Shown here: positions 10,348 through 25,199 of the stretch, piece by piece
How the letters are laid out: each line of letters starts with the position of its first letter
Numbering within the stretch: position 1 is the first letter of the stretch
NCBI RefSeq assembly: GCF_008831285.2
Contig: NC_045138.2
Span: 27,437,934-27,501,933 of the forward strand
Length of the DNA: 64,000 bases
Source: Nymphaea colorata
Taxonomy: Eukaryota; Streptophyta; Magnoliopsida; Nymphaeales; Nymphaeaceae
Direction of reading: 5' to 3'
Made by a program: the position numbers and the translations under genes
Notes under the pieces: generated by a model
Databases searched by the model: none
What the model was told of the DNA's origin: nothing
What the model saw: the letters and a program-made list of their open reading frames with translations, nothing else

Positions 10348-13300
10348 ATGAATCCCGAATAGTGAGCTCCTCTTCCCGCCCCTGTCTCTCTCTCTCTCAG
10401 ATTTGTTTTCATTTTTGGTTTTGGGATTTCTGTGTATAGGAAAAAGAATTGTCTCTCACGCTTCAGCAATGGCAACTGTTTTTACCCATTTAATTGGCTT
10501 TTTGGATTTCTATCCTTCTTTTATTATGATTTTGTTTTGTTGGCAACACATGTACAGTCCCTCTTCTTTGTTTCAAAAATTTGTACTAGATCTTAATTTT
10601 CTTGTCGTTATTTTCGTCGTGAAAATCAGGGTCAATTTCCTTGTTTTTTTTGTTCTTTTTTTTTCAGGATTTAACGTCGCTTGTCAGTTGTAGGTTTTTT
10701 ATTTTGTTGAAATTGTCTCCTTGAGGCTGTTTTCCTCATTCCCTTTCTCATTATTCCGATTTTGTTAAGTGGGTAGCCCATGATTTGGCTTATTTGTCAC
10801 TTCAGGTGATTATATCATCCGAGATCTGTCCGGCTGATCTGAAGAAAGAAAATTATTTCCGTTTTTCACGTGAAAAGCAATAAATTTTTCCGATGAACCC
10901 ACTGAATTTTTAATTTGGCTGCGACCGTCTTCATGAAAATTCTAGTTTTGCGGCAATTGCTTCAGAGAAATAGGGGAATCATCGAGGAGAGATCTATTTG
11001 TTGAAATGTGAACAACTATAGATGTTAAGCTGGCGCTTCCTTGCTCTTCAGTATGTAACTCTTGTTGGGTGCAAACTATCCATTGAACCTTTTGCGTACG
11101 TTATTTCTAGTTTATTGTGTGTTTATATGTGTTCTTTCGTAACCTGCTTCCTTGATCTTCAGTACGTAACTGTATCTTGGTTGCAAACGCTCCATTTGAA
11201 GCTTTTTGTATGCGTTGTTCGAGTGCATTTTGTTTATCTGTGTTATTTCGTAAACTTCAGTTTACGTGGAGTTGCTTGTGTGGGGCTCCTTTTTCGCCAT
11301 CATTGGTGCTTCTCTAAAGCTAACGTTTCACAGTTTACATGGCCTTGGGGCTTTTCCATAGACTGCTGTCAGTTGGATGTTGTTGAGGTCCCACTTGAGC
11401 CTTTTTATAACCTTGGTGTTCTTTTTTCCTCCTGGCAGTGATTATCTTTTCAAGCTTTTGCTTATTGGAGATTCCGGTGTGGGAAAGTCATGCCTTTTGT
11501 TAAGATTTGCGGTAAGGGATTTTCATCCAGCTTTTATCTTCCCCTTAGTGTTTCTTTTAGTCACTTCACATGAATTAGGAAATTGCTTGTGTGTTAACGA
11601 AGCATTTCTCTTTTATGCGTTATTTCATTATTTCATAATCGAGTTCACTGTGGTTTTCATGATATTTGGGTTGTTTTCTTTACCTTTTATTGTGGACCAT
11701 TTTGTAATAAACGGTTGCCAATATCCATTCGACGTGTTGTCAATTATCTGGGAACTATTTCTCTACTGCGCTACATTTTTTAGCCAGACCATAGTTTTGC
11801 TATAGGATCACGTCTATGGTTGAAGCCTATTTAGCTACGTCACAACCTGATAAATCAAAATTTAGAAGTACAGCTGCACAGTTACTAGCTTTATGCATAC
11901 ATTAGGAAACATGGGATATACATACAATCTGCTGATTTTGATATACCAACAACAAAAGAGTGTGACAGCAAGAAGACAAAAGGGTCCCTCCCGTTAGGCC
12001 TGCTTTAGGGAGACTGTTGAAAATTTTGCTCATAAGTCACGTATATTCTATGTTATTTGTGAGACTGTGAGTAGAGATGCAATTTGAATGCAAACGGTAC
12101 AGCAAAGAAACTTCTGAAATGATGTGAATGGTGGTGCAGTTAATTTTTCAACTATGTAGGCATGTCCAAGATATATAATAGCCTTATAAGCGGTAAGAAG
12201 TGATTGATCAAATATATAGTTTAAGTACGCCACTTTGTGAAGCATTATACTGTCCATGTGATCGGATCATAAGATGGTTGAGCATACTAAGTTGAGTTTG
12301 AAATCTGTTTATTACATACCCAGGACCAAGTACCAATCATAGGCATGGCCTATTGGTATAGTGTACACACAACCTAGGTATGGGAGCCTGGTGTGGTAGT
12401 GTGACATAGTATATGTGTGCCAATGCAAGGTGAACAATCACTTCTATCATTGGCTAGGTGGGTCAATTTAGTGGTTCAGATTGAAGGATGTGAAGGGTTT
12501 AATGATGTCTGTCCCTTCGCCAGATTGAAGCATTTGGTTCTCATATGGCAATCAATGATTATGTTTTCTTTTTTCTAGGTTGTATAGGCAATGGATCTGG
12601 GAAAGTATCTAAAAGGAATTATATTTTTGTGGTTCCCAACCTGTTACTTTTCCTTGCACTTTTATTATTTACTTATTTCTGTATTGTGTTGCAAATAAAA
12701 TGTTTTCGAAGTCCCAGTTGAATCTTATACAGAAGGTGGCATAAATTCTTAATGTGATCCATGTTCCCCATGCAGTTGGAGGTGTGACTCGTTGCGTTTA
12801 TGCTTCCAATACTGCCCTCTATAACTCAACCTTTATATATCCATAGTTGTAGTTGGAGTTGTGACTCGTTGCATTTATGCTTCCAATACTGTCCTCTATA
12901 ACTCAACCTTTATATATCCATAGTCGCTAGGTTGAAAGGACGAATCTTGTTCTCCTACACCTAGGTGTCGCTCCTGCAAGGAAGCAGTTGGTTTTTTATC
13001 AGCCCTTAGCTTCAACGATAGATACACCTTGAAATTTCAAATGGTCCTCTATTTAAAATATTGCTTATGATGTGCTATCTCTCTTGCAGTTGTCAATGAA
13101 AATCTTACATCTTTTTGCTACAATTTCAATGTTTATGGCCATTGTTCCTCCTATGATAGTTCTTTGTCAGTTCACGTGGAAGATACCTAAAAAATGGTGC
13201 ATGACATTGTTACTTTCTTAACAATTTTTTGCCTACTTCTTCAAGTTTTTTGTCTATTGTGTAACTTATTGACTTTCTTGCTATGGACTATGGAGATGTT

Positions 13301-15150
13301 TTTCACACCCTTCACCATTTATGGATGAGCATGCAGTAGTTGTCAACTCTTCTTCGAGGTTGTCCTGATTGAGATGAGTTTAATAAATAAAGAATAGGCT
13401 GGAGAATCCCTGCTAATTCATCAAATGATGTTTTATATGAGCTTCGATGATTTGAACTTATCAGTTTAAAGCAGTAGCCCTGCCAATTCAGTAAATCAGA
13501 CTATTCAACAATTCAGCTAAATCAGTTGTGAATTGACCAAAAGTATTTAAAACTCATTTGCAAAAAATTAAATTGATAAAATGGATAAAAACTAGAAAAT
13601 AGCTAAAACTTGACAGGTAACACTCTTGAATCAGCCAGACTTGAATTGATGCTGATTTGAGCCGATTTTGTTAACATTGGTTTACTTTAAAGTACCATCC
13701 ATCTTTCTTCTCAACATTTGATTGTATGAACTGTTTTTTCCATGTCATTTCTTCTTTCCACTTCTTTTTGGAACTTTAATTCCAAAACCCATTGTCAACA
13801 GAATGACTATGGAACTGCTGTTGAAGTGTTTATTCTTGATGTGAAGTAATCTTTCATATACTAACAACTTATACAGAATCAGGCCGTATCTTGCAACTTC
13901 CAGCAATCAGTAACTTTGAATTTTTACTCTGATCTAATACCATGTCTTTTCCTAATTGTTTAGGATGATACCTATCTGGAGAGTTACATCAGTACCATCG
14001 GTGTTGATTTTGTGAGCATCGCTACTTCAGCCATTATTGTTTTGATTCTCATTGTTGGTTGCATTGACTATGCTTCTTCTTTTATCCTTTTGCTTCAGAA
14101 AATCCGCACTATTGAGCAGGATGGGAAGACAATTAAACTTCAGATTGTATGTATACCTTCAATTTCTATCAGATCTGAAATCATTTTCTGTTTTTTCTGC
14201 TAATTAAATTGTATGCCTCTTTGTCACAAATGATTAGTGGGATACAGCTGGACAAGAGAGGTTCCGGACAATTACAAGTAGTTATTACCGTGGTGCTCAT
14301 GGCATCATTGTGAGTACCCTATTTGAGTTTCATCTTCAGTAGTTCAGTGTGCTACAGCTGATACCAGAAATTCTTACTGTGTACAATCAGATTGTATACG
14401 ATGTTACAGACCAGGAAAGCTTCAACAATGTGAAGCAGTGGCTGAACGAGATTGACCGCTATGCTAGTGATAATGTGAATAAGCTCTTGGTTGGAAATAA
14501 GTGTGACATGACTGCTAAGAAGGTGGTTTCCTATGAAACAGCCAAGGTAATCTTTTTCTCCTGTGATTTTTTCTTCCCACTCGATTGTGGGCTTAGTCCA
14601 ATATGAGCTGTTCTTTCTTCTCTTAAAGGCATTTGCTGATGAGATTGGGATCCCTTTTTTGGAGACAAGTGCAAAAGATGCTACTAATGTTGAGCAAGCA
14701 TTCTTGACTATGGCAGCCGAGATAAAAAACAGGTGAGGTTCTCATAGAGCAAGGCTCAGTCTCTCTCACATTAGAGTTTGTAAGTATGACTGAAACTTAT
14801 GTTGTCACATTCACGGGGAAATAAATTCTTACTACATAATTTTCTGGTGCGGTATGCAAAAACATGGAACTGTGTCGCGACTCTGTAGATTGATTAGTTC
14901 TTTTGATGCCTAATGTTTGTAATGTTGCTTACATGTCATCCAGAATGTCGCCTTTGACAATAGTAATTTATCCATTCATTCTGTCATTACTCATATTGGC
15001 TGTTTGAGTTATCTGAATCCTTGCTTTCTATCTGCCTGTATTCTTTCTCTGCACAGAATGGCCAGCCAGCCAGCTGCGAATGCAGGCAAACCAGCGACCA
15101 TCCAAATGCGAGGCCAGCCTGTTGTTCAGAAGAGCGGGTGTTGCTCTTAA
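10348..15150 (+). CDS. RABD2: Rab GTPase of the RABD2 (Rab1) group
   Basis: Eight coding exons: 10348-10361, 11439-11511, 13964-14011, 14099-14146, 14238-14309, 14391-14546, 14629-14732 and 15057-15150. They give 202 residues, the normal Rab1 length. The protein is a small GTPase that controls ER-to-Golgi vesicle transport. Visible motifs are the P-loop GDSGVGKS (15-22), the switch I region ending STIGVDF, the WDTAGQE switch II motif (62-68), NKCD (121-124) and ETSAK (148-152). The C-terminus is GCCS, with two cysteines for geranylgeranylation. The start MNPEYDYLFK is the one conserved in plant Rab1 proteins; exon 1 codes only the first four residues and part of the fifth. Introns 1 (1077 bases) and 2 (2452 bases) are long and hold tandem duplications. 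All introns have GT-AG ends and phases agree. Assignment to the RABD2 rather than RABD1 branch rests on overall resemblance and is less certain than the Rab1 call. Confidence 0.95.
11035..11254 (+). repeat. Diverged 110-bp tandem duplication in RABD2 intron 1
   Basis: Copies start with GCTTCCTTGCTCTTCAGTA at 11035 and GCTTCCTTGATCTTCAGTA at 11145. They stay alignable over most of 110 bases (GTnnGTAACTn, TTGnnTGCAAAC, CATTTGAAnCTTTT) with many substitutions. The duplication is intronic and old. Confidence 0.8.
12776..12929 (+). repeat. 77-bp tandem duplication in RABD2 intron 2
   Basis: Two copies of a 77-base unit, containing GTGACTCGTTGC at 12784 and 12861 and ending CAACCTTTATATATCCATAG, differ at only a few positions. 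The duplication is recent and lies in the middle of the longest intron. Confidence 0.9.
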
Positions 15151-16960
15151 ATGGAATTGGGTGCTTGAATGTGGCTTCAAAGTGCAGACGGATGCCCTTG
15201 TTCCCATGATTCAATTTGTCGTGGGAGCTGGAAGGCCTTTGAGGACTTCCATTGATGGTAGCCACATACTTGTATGGCTTAGCCTGTGACACATTTTTGT
15301 GGTCTGTAATTCAGCATACCTTCTTGCGTCGGATTTGAAAACTTTACCGATCAACACAAGAAATGATTTAACTGCAGTTAGACTGCATTTTCCTGTCATT
15401 ATTCCTTGCTACTGTTAAGATGCTGGAGTCTCCTCGTTAATATTTCCTACAGCAACCGCCCACCCTGCTCTGACAGGCAGTACTTCTGTTCTCTTCCATG
15501 AATTTTCCTTTTTAAGCGTCTTTGTCCAGTTTGAGATTGTTCCAACTCAGAGTGTGACTTCAAGAATGAAGAATTTGTCGACTATAAAATTGTTGTTGTG
15601 GGGAATGAATGCGACCATTAAGATTATGTTGGTGGGTGCAATTTTTAGACAATATCCATTGCTGACATATTTAAGTTTCTCGTATATCCTCATGCCTGAC
15701 CCTTCTTTTGCTACTTTAGCTCTGGGGAGCATCATACAATAACAGTCAGTATCAAAATTCACGGTTTATCACCAACAGTTCTCCCGGTGTCGTCATTATT
15801 GTTATTTGACGCGTACGTTCTGGCTGGCCAAACTTCTGAATTGGGCCTTATTGCCAATGTGCATAGAGCAATATTGGCCTAGTTTTTAATTTTCACAAAA
15901 AACAAAAATTAATTTATCTTTTAAAGATGTAAAAGAAAATTGAGTTCCGTAAACCATACTCAGGTCGAGAAATTTTGTTGCCAGGAGGTTGAATTTTAAC
16001 ACAACCCAGTTAATGAACTGAAGAGTTAAGAGTTCAAGTTACATGTTTTGTTTATGCACCTAAAGCAACATATATGGTTGATCTCAAACTTTCCCTTTTC
16101 TTAATTTTTTATGGATAAAGAAGGAATTGGACATATTGTTGTCAAATTGTGCCCTCTAAAATGCATATACTTAGGTCTTAGGTTGTGTTTGTTTCATTCA
16201 CAGCAGATTTCAGGTCTTAGGTTGTGTTTGTTTCATTCACAGCGGATTTCACATCTGTTAGTGATCTCACATCCATGGATTTAAGATGGCCCCCCTTCCT
16301 TTCCCTCCCCCACCCAAACACCCCTTTTAAACTGACGAGCTTTCAAAACACACCTTTTTACGCAGCATCGGATATAAGATCCAAGACTATCAAACACAAC
16401 CTTAAGGTATTGAAGTCATCAATTCTTCAACATGAAGGTCTTAAGTTGAACTTTTAGAGAGTGAATAAGGTTTTATTGTAGTTAAGCTCAGAATTCCTTG
16501 CACTTTTTTGCTATGAAAAACTCAAAACAACCCTGTAACCAGGTGTTACCAAGCCCTTATTGGCAAAAGGTTATGCATCGTTGCTTTCAAAGCATGATAA
16601 TCGTGTGAAGACTTTAAGTTCGTATGAATGATTTCTTAGGTTCAAAAGAGATTGGTCTTCAAAGTTTCTCTTTATTAAAAAAGACAGTAGTATGAAAATA
16701 ATTTGCATCTATCTGAATAGACTCGTGTTAATGAATTGATTACGGAGTACCATTGTCTAAGTGTCTAACTATATTTCTTCTGCTATTTGACATTATTCTC
16801 ATCATTTAGAGGGACATGCAGACGACGAGGTTGTGCACTTCTCACAAGCAAAGCTCTTCATAAATATTACTTTTCTAGACTGCAAATGGTAACATGTGTC
16901 GCTCAAATGAAAAAGTATATCGTATAACTACCCAAATTCTATAACAGTCTTAAACACTTA
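15151..16960. other. RABD2 3' flank and intergenic DNA
   Basis: The first few hundred bases are presumably the RABD2 3' untranslated region and terminator. The remainder holds the candidate MITE at 16173-16407 and otherwise nothing I recognise. Confidence 0.6.
16173..16407. mobile_element. Candidate hAT-like MITE with a duplicated left terminus
   Basis: The left end TCTTAGGTTGTGTTTGTTTC occurs twice, 39 bases apart (units from 16173 and 16212). The reverse complement of the right end (CTTAAGGTTGTGTTTGATAG) matches it well. The pair encloses about 190 bases of non-coding DNA. The match to plant hAT-type miniature elements rests on the end sequence. The target duplication is not clear. Confidence 0.5.
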
Positions 16961-16982
16961 GGGCAGAAAGGAGTGACTTTCC

Positions 16983-17166
16983 TAGGCCTAGACATTGGGT
17001 TGGTCCGGCTCGAGCAGGTTTTTTTGGACCCTGGCCCGGGCCGAATCGAGTCGAATACCGGAAAACAATTGAATACCAGGCCCGATGTTTTTTTGAGCCC
17101 AGGCCCAGGCCGAATCGAGCCGGATACCGAAAAACAATTGGGTACCAGGCCGGATGCCCACCTCTA
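16983..17166. mobile_element. GGCCC-rich element (copy 2), internally duplicated
   Basis: The right end read on the minus strand, TAGAGGTGGGCATCCGG, looks like a hAT-type MITE terminus. The body consists of two tandem copies of about 67 bases, each containing CAGGCC(C)GGCCGAATCGAG-like and AAACAATTGnnTACCAGGCC words. It lies only about 325 bases upstream of the RPSA start codon, so it may border or enter that promoter. It is related in vocabulary, not in full sequence, to 3052-3367 and 25651-25979. Confidence 0.45.
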
Positions 17167-17328
17167 CACTTTCCCTTTCCCTGGTTGCATACCACCAATT
17201 CAGCTCTGGGTCGGGTTGGTTTTAGTTGGTTTAAAATCACCAAACCAGTAGGGCATATCCGACCCAGTTACGCTGGAGTGGCAACTCCGAAATTTTAAGA
17301 TAATCGAAGAGTACTTTGGAAAGAAAAT

Positions 17329-17350
17329 ACCCTAAACCCATTTAGGGTTA
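17329..17350 (+). promoter_or_regulatory. Paired telo-boxes upstream of RPSA
   Basis: ACCCTAAACCC (17329-17339) and its inverted partner TTAGGGTTA (17342-17350) sit about 150 bases before the RPSA start codon. Together they form a near-palindrome. Telo-boxes (AAACCCTA) are a known hallmark of plant ribosomal protein and other growth-linked promoters. No TATA box is evident nearby. Confidence 0.75.
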
Positions 17351-17492
17351 AAGGAAGAAGAGAGAGCAGCCGGAGGCCCTCTTCTTGGATCACCCTCCCT
17401 TCCCCGGAGCTCCTAGATCCTCTGTCACTGCCTCTTGCTCCTCTCTCTCTCTCTTTCTTCCTCTCGCTGTTGTCCTGGTCTGCTCAGCGATA

Positions 17493-20821
<3,329 letters not shown>

Positions 20822-22574
20822 AGAGCAGATTGACATTCAAATGCATGATATCGTTTTGATTGTGGGTTTCCGTTTTACTATGTTTCAAAGTAGTCAGTTT
20901 TGTAGCCAAGAGTATATAGAGATGGAACTCTTCTTTCTTGAATGAGTTATTTTTCTCTTAGTTGAATTATGATATTTAACAAATGGAAGAACTGCCTTTT
21001 GAAGTGCATAATGCATTATCTATTTAAGGTCTTCACGCGATTGTTAAACACATGACTTCACATTATTTGAGAAACTTACCACTTCTAAGAGTTTATTATT
21101 GCTTCCTGAAGACAATTTATCTCCGACTTTTCTTGAATTGGAAAGGGGAAACATCGAGCAGGGGCAACCTGTACAATGTATGGTTTGGGTTTGTGCAAGA
21201 TGCAACACGGGTATCCGCCTTACCCGACTCTTCACGAGTTCAACGTTGCGAACCGAGACGAGCTATAAAGCTAGCTTGTGAACTTGACAAGAAAGAGAAG
21301 GCCGCTGGCTTTGGATGCAATGGAGGCCGACTCTGCGTCATGGTTGGTTCGGATGCATGTTTAGGGCATGGTCGAAGCTCATAAATGAGACTCGCCCAAA
21401 ATATTCCGTATATTAATTGCTATATAAACGAGCGGTCAAGGACCTTTTTCAGAAGTGAATCTTTATGGCTTTCAAAGACATCGGCAAGGTGCCCTGGGTT
21501 GAGCGACAGCTAGAATAGGATAATGCACCTAAAAGGCTGAAGGAGTCGTTCCCTCATGATGGATACAAAATAACACGAGCATGGCAGCATGGGAGTGTCG
21601 GTAACTAACTTGTTAAGTGATTAAATGATAAGGCTGCTTGACTAAAAAAAGCTGCATTGCTTGACTACATGAAGGTAAAATAAAATTGCGGAAACTACGA
21701 AGGTGCATTTGAATGATGTAACGATAATTATCGCTCTCATTATTGCGAAAACACATATAAAGTTAGTGAAAACTTGTTTCATGAAAACCAAATTTTGTGT
21801 GTGTTTTAAAAACCTTTTGTTTGGGTGACGCACCCAAAACTTAGTTTTTACATAACACGAGTGGAGCCAAGACGACCCTCTAACACTCAAAAAATCAGGT
21901 TTTACCTCCAAAACCTGGTTTTACTCAGATAAACCCCATCTCTTGGTTTGTAGCATGCCCGTGGCAATCTAGCATTTTCTTCAACTTCACTTATGTCAGA
22001 TGAACTAAGGTACAAAACCCAGATGCAACTCGCACGTGGAAAGAGTCCGGAGGAGTTCTTGGTCATTAGTAAGCAACTAGACGCGTTTTATAGCAGGAAA
22101 GGCGATCTTTAAACGGAATCACAAAAATACGTGTCCGTGTTGTCATGTTTGAGCCGAAAACTTTTATGGCCGGAAAGCATTACTGAGATTAGGATTCAGG
22201 ACTGATTTACTTAACCGTGTGAACAAGGGATATAGCTCAGACAAGGTTGCATTATCACATGTTGGAAAATCCAACTGCCATTATCATCTCACAGCGTCAC
22301 AGCTCTATATACAGACGCTGCTAGACCTCCACTATTTGATAGCACATATATTCACATGAAAGAAAGAATCTTTTCATGCCAATAATCACATTATCAAGTC
22401 GAAACAATACAGATATGGGAGGAAACGGTCTCTAGAAGAGTGAAAACTAGAAAAAGAATGTACTTAACAAAGAGAAACAAGAGAGGGAATGAGAAAATAT
22501 CATCACGTCAAAACACCTATATTGGGTAGTATCAGAAACATTCTGAAAGCAGCAAAAAATTTGTGTGCACTCAT
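20822..22574. other. Intergenic region between RPSA and RPL28 (convergent genes)
   Basis: The ends are presumably the 3' untranslated regions of the two convergent ribosomal protein genes. In between, 21465-21609 reads as a possible decayed coding fragment (listed separately). Around 21740-21960 there is a repeat-like stretch with TTTGTTTGGGTGACGCACCC. No intact gene is visible. Confidence 0.6.
21465..21609 (+). pseudogene. Possible decayed coding fragment of unknown origin
   Basis: From an ATG the frame reads MAFKDIGKVPWVERQLE, then a TAG, then continues as DNAPKRLKESFPHDGYK to a TAA. The amino-acid mix is protein-like rather than low in complexity. I do not recognise it. It could be a remnant of a transposon protein or chance. 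Confidence 0.2.
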
Positions 22575-24822
22575 TCACTTCGTAAAGGAGATCTTAGTAC
22601 GCTGCCTGTTCCTCTTCTTGGGGCCAGATTTGGCAACCTTCAGGCTCCTGTGAACAGCACTCAGCCTTGCAAGAGCAGCGTTCTTAAGGTCTGGCCTGTA
22701 GTTGTTATCAGAAACCTGTAGACAGAAAAAACTGAGTAAGAGCCAAAATAACTCAGAACTGAAGTGGTAACTCATTTCAACTAAATACAGGGAAGAAAAC
22801 AGAAATGCACATTACTTCTACGTTTATATAATTGCATACACAAAACATTTTAAAGCCCATTATCAAATAATAGGAATGCCAATCATGGATAAGAGATGTA
22901 GCACCCTGGTTAACAAAGAGTACGTTGAAATCCAAAACAATGATAGTCAATCAACAATCAGGTAATAAAATTTTAATGAAATGCAGATCCTAAAATCAAA
23001 TAGGTTTTAAATTACTTTTCATGAATCAACAGCGATTGATATTTCATTCAAAAATGATTTGCCTTCCTGATCTGGTTAATCGCCAATTGCGTGATCAGCG
23101 CCCATGACAGATCAGTTGGAACAAAAGAGAAAATATGAAGTCTACAATACCCAAGTGACTATAAAATGACTTCCCGAAAAGCTATGTCACATGCGCATGT
23201 ATGCGTGCATACATGGGTGAGGGTGTGGACACTGAGCGGCAATCAAAAAACTTAGGTGTGGAGACACTGCCATGCATATATATAGCAACAATAAGATTTA
23301 AACATTCATTATTGGCATACATAAAACATAAATTACTAACAAAGTACCAAAGCATACAAAAAAATTACAAAAAACGAAGCACTAGTCTCCAATACTCACA
23401 CCCATGTACGGTACCCTTCCAGGAGTGTCCATGGCATAGCCAAATTGTTACCAAGTGATACATGAATGATTAAGAACTCCTGTTTCAATTTCATTTAAAC
23501 CAGAAGAACGGTAGTGTTGACACCAGAGATAAGAAGAGAACACTGATTCTTGAAAGTTGGAAAATCCAACGAGTTTAACAGGAAACCACATGCGTTTTGA
23601 CTCAAAAGCTTGAGTGCATTCTACAGTGAACCACTGGGTAACCAGCCACAGACCTCTCAAGTGGAAGGTTTTAATAAAGAAAAGAGGACTACTCAGAATA
23701 AGGGGCAATGAAAAATAAGAAAAAGAGGTTTACTCAGAACTCAGAAGCCAAGCGTAACAAGTATATTTCATTGAAATAACCCTTATGAAGGGGTATTCTT
23801 ACATGTTAGCTCCTCATCATAGCAAAGAAACTGGACAAACACTTTTCAATAGAGGGGCACAGAGATACACAGATACAAATACGTACATACATCACGACAT
23901 CATATTCATAATTTTGCTTAGCTAGCCATTTCGTGCCCTTTTTGGAGCCCCATGTCTAGTATTTATGACTATAAATCACGAAATGACGGTTGCACCAGCA
24001 GACTCGGTTCTGGAAAGGTTTAACTATCAAATGCATTTTGTGCAGTATCACATGCCAATATTTGTGACGGAGAAAAGAAAATAATATGGAACCACAAAAA
24101 AAAATCCTCGCAAAAGAAAAACAACAGGCAAATAGCCAGGAAAAACATCACAACAGACCTGGTTAACAACAGCCTTTGCCATTTTGTGAAACTCTTTCTT
24201 CATAACAGACTTGTGGTGAGCCAAAGCAGGCTTGTTTTGCTTTCTGGTCTTGGTAGTTGACAGCACAACAGAAACATCTGCACCAGGTTGAATCGACACG
24301 GTCTTCTTGTTTGCCAACCCTGATAATGCAAAACAAAAACAGATTAAGAAGACGTGGTCTTCTAAGCAAGCTCCCAACCTTACCAATAAGTTCTCGATAA
24401 GCAAATTCGGTTAAGCACGACAGGTATCTTGATTCAGAAGTATGTGATACTTAATCAATAAACGCAACAAAGACAAACAAATGCGCTCGACTACCAAGTA
24501 ATACCCTCAAAGGCCGGAAGAAGATGAAGGAAAAAAAAAGCACATTTTTACCCCACCGCTACTAGCAAGAGAACAAAAATATCTAAATCCAAAGTTCACG
24601 GCATCGCAATGGCAAACAGAATCACGGAAAGATGGCTGGGTTTTACAGCTAGCAAGACACTAAGTTAGGCTCACCCGAGTACTTGTACGAGTGGATGTTG
24701 TAAAGATTATTCTTCTCTCGGCTGAACTGGACCTTCGCGGTGCCGTTCCCAAATTGCTTGACTAGGAAAGAGTTGTTCTTCTTCACGATCTCCCAGAGAA
24801 GAGGATCCGGAATACCGGCCAT
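22575..24822 (-). CDS. RPL28: 60S ribosomal protein L28 (eL28)
   Basis: Three coding exons on the minus strand, in transcript order 24822-24675, 24319-24159 and 22715-22575, give 149 residues. The protein is a structural component of the large cytosolic ribosomal subunit. Family features are clear: [18 protein letters not shown] near the N-terminus, [20 protein letters not shown], then [11 protein letters not shown] across the first junction, [20 protein letters not shown] and the C-terminal [19 protein letters not shown] followed by a basic tail. The tail is a few residues longer than in plant L28 proteins I know. Intron phases agree (1, 0). Intron 2 is long (1443 bases). A 5' leader intron is plausible, since GTGTACT^GTAAGG lies in the leader near 25070. 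A telo-box stands upstream. It converges on RPSA. Confidence 0.95.
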
Positions 24823-25188
24823 CTTCACCTTCAGAAATGCTCCCCAATTTAGCAAAATAAGCGAAACAACATTCCCACACAGCTTAACCCAAATAAAAAA
24901 GGCCACAGGCCCTTAACACAATACAGAACTCGACCCACAGAAGAAGATCTATAGTCGATATCAAATAAGACAGAACCCAGAGGTACAGTAAAAAAGTCCC
25001 ACAGAAAAGCAATTTACAATGTGTATCAGAAACTCGAGCCAGAGAGATAAATAAAAAGAGATCCTTACAGTACACGAGATGAAGGAAACGCTCACTGCGT
25101 CTTCCCAAAAACCTTTCTCGTCCACGGCTGAAGGGCAGAGAGAGAAGCAAATGGAGAGATTTTTCTTATAACGACCCTGCCAACATTA

Positions 25189-25196
25189 AAACCCTA
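25189..25196 (+). promoter_or_regulatory. Telo-box upstream of RPL28
   Basis: AAACCCTA lies about 370 bases upstream of the RPL28 start codon, near the probable transcription start of that minus-strand gene. Such motifs are typical of plant ribosomal protein promoters and act in either orientation. Confidence 0.6.
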
Positions 25197-25199
25197 GGT

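Noticed and set aside
9900-10475. 191-codon minus-strand frame across the RABD2 leader
   Set aside because: It consists of CT/GA-rich leader DNA read backwards ([11 protein letters not shown] runs) and overlaps the RABD2 promoter and first exon.
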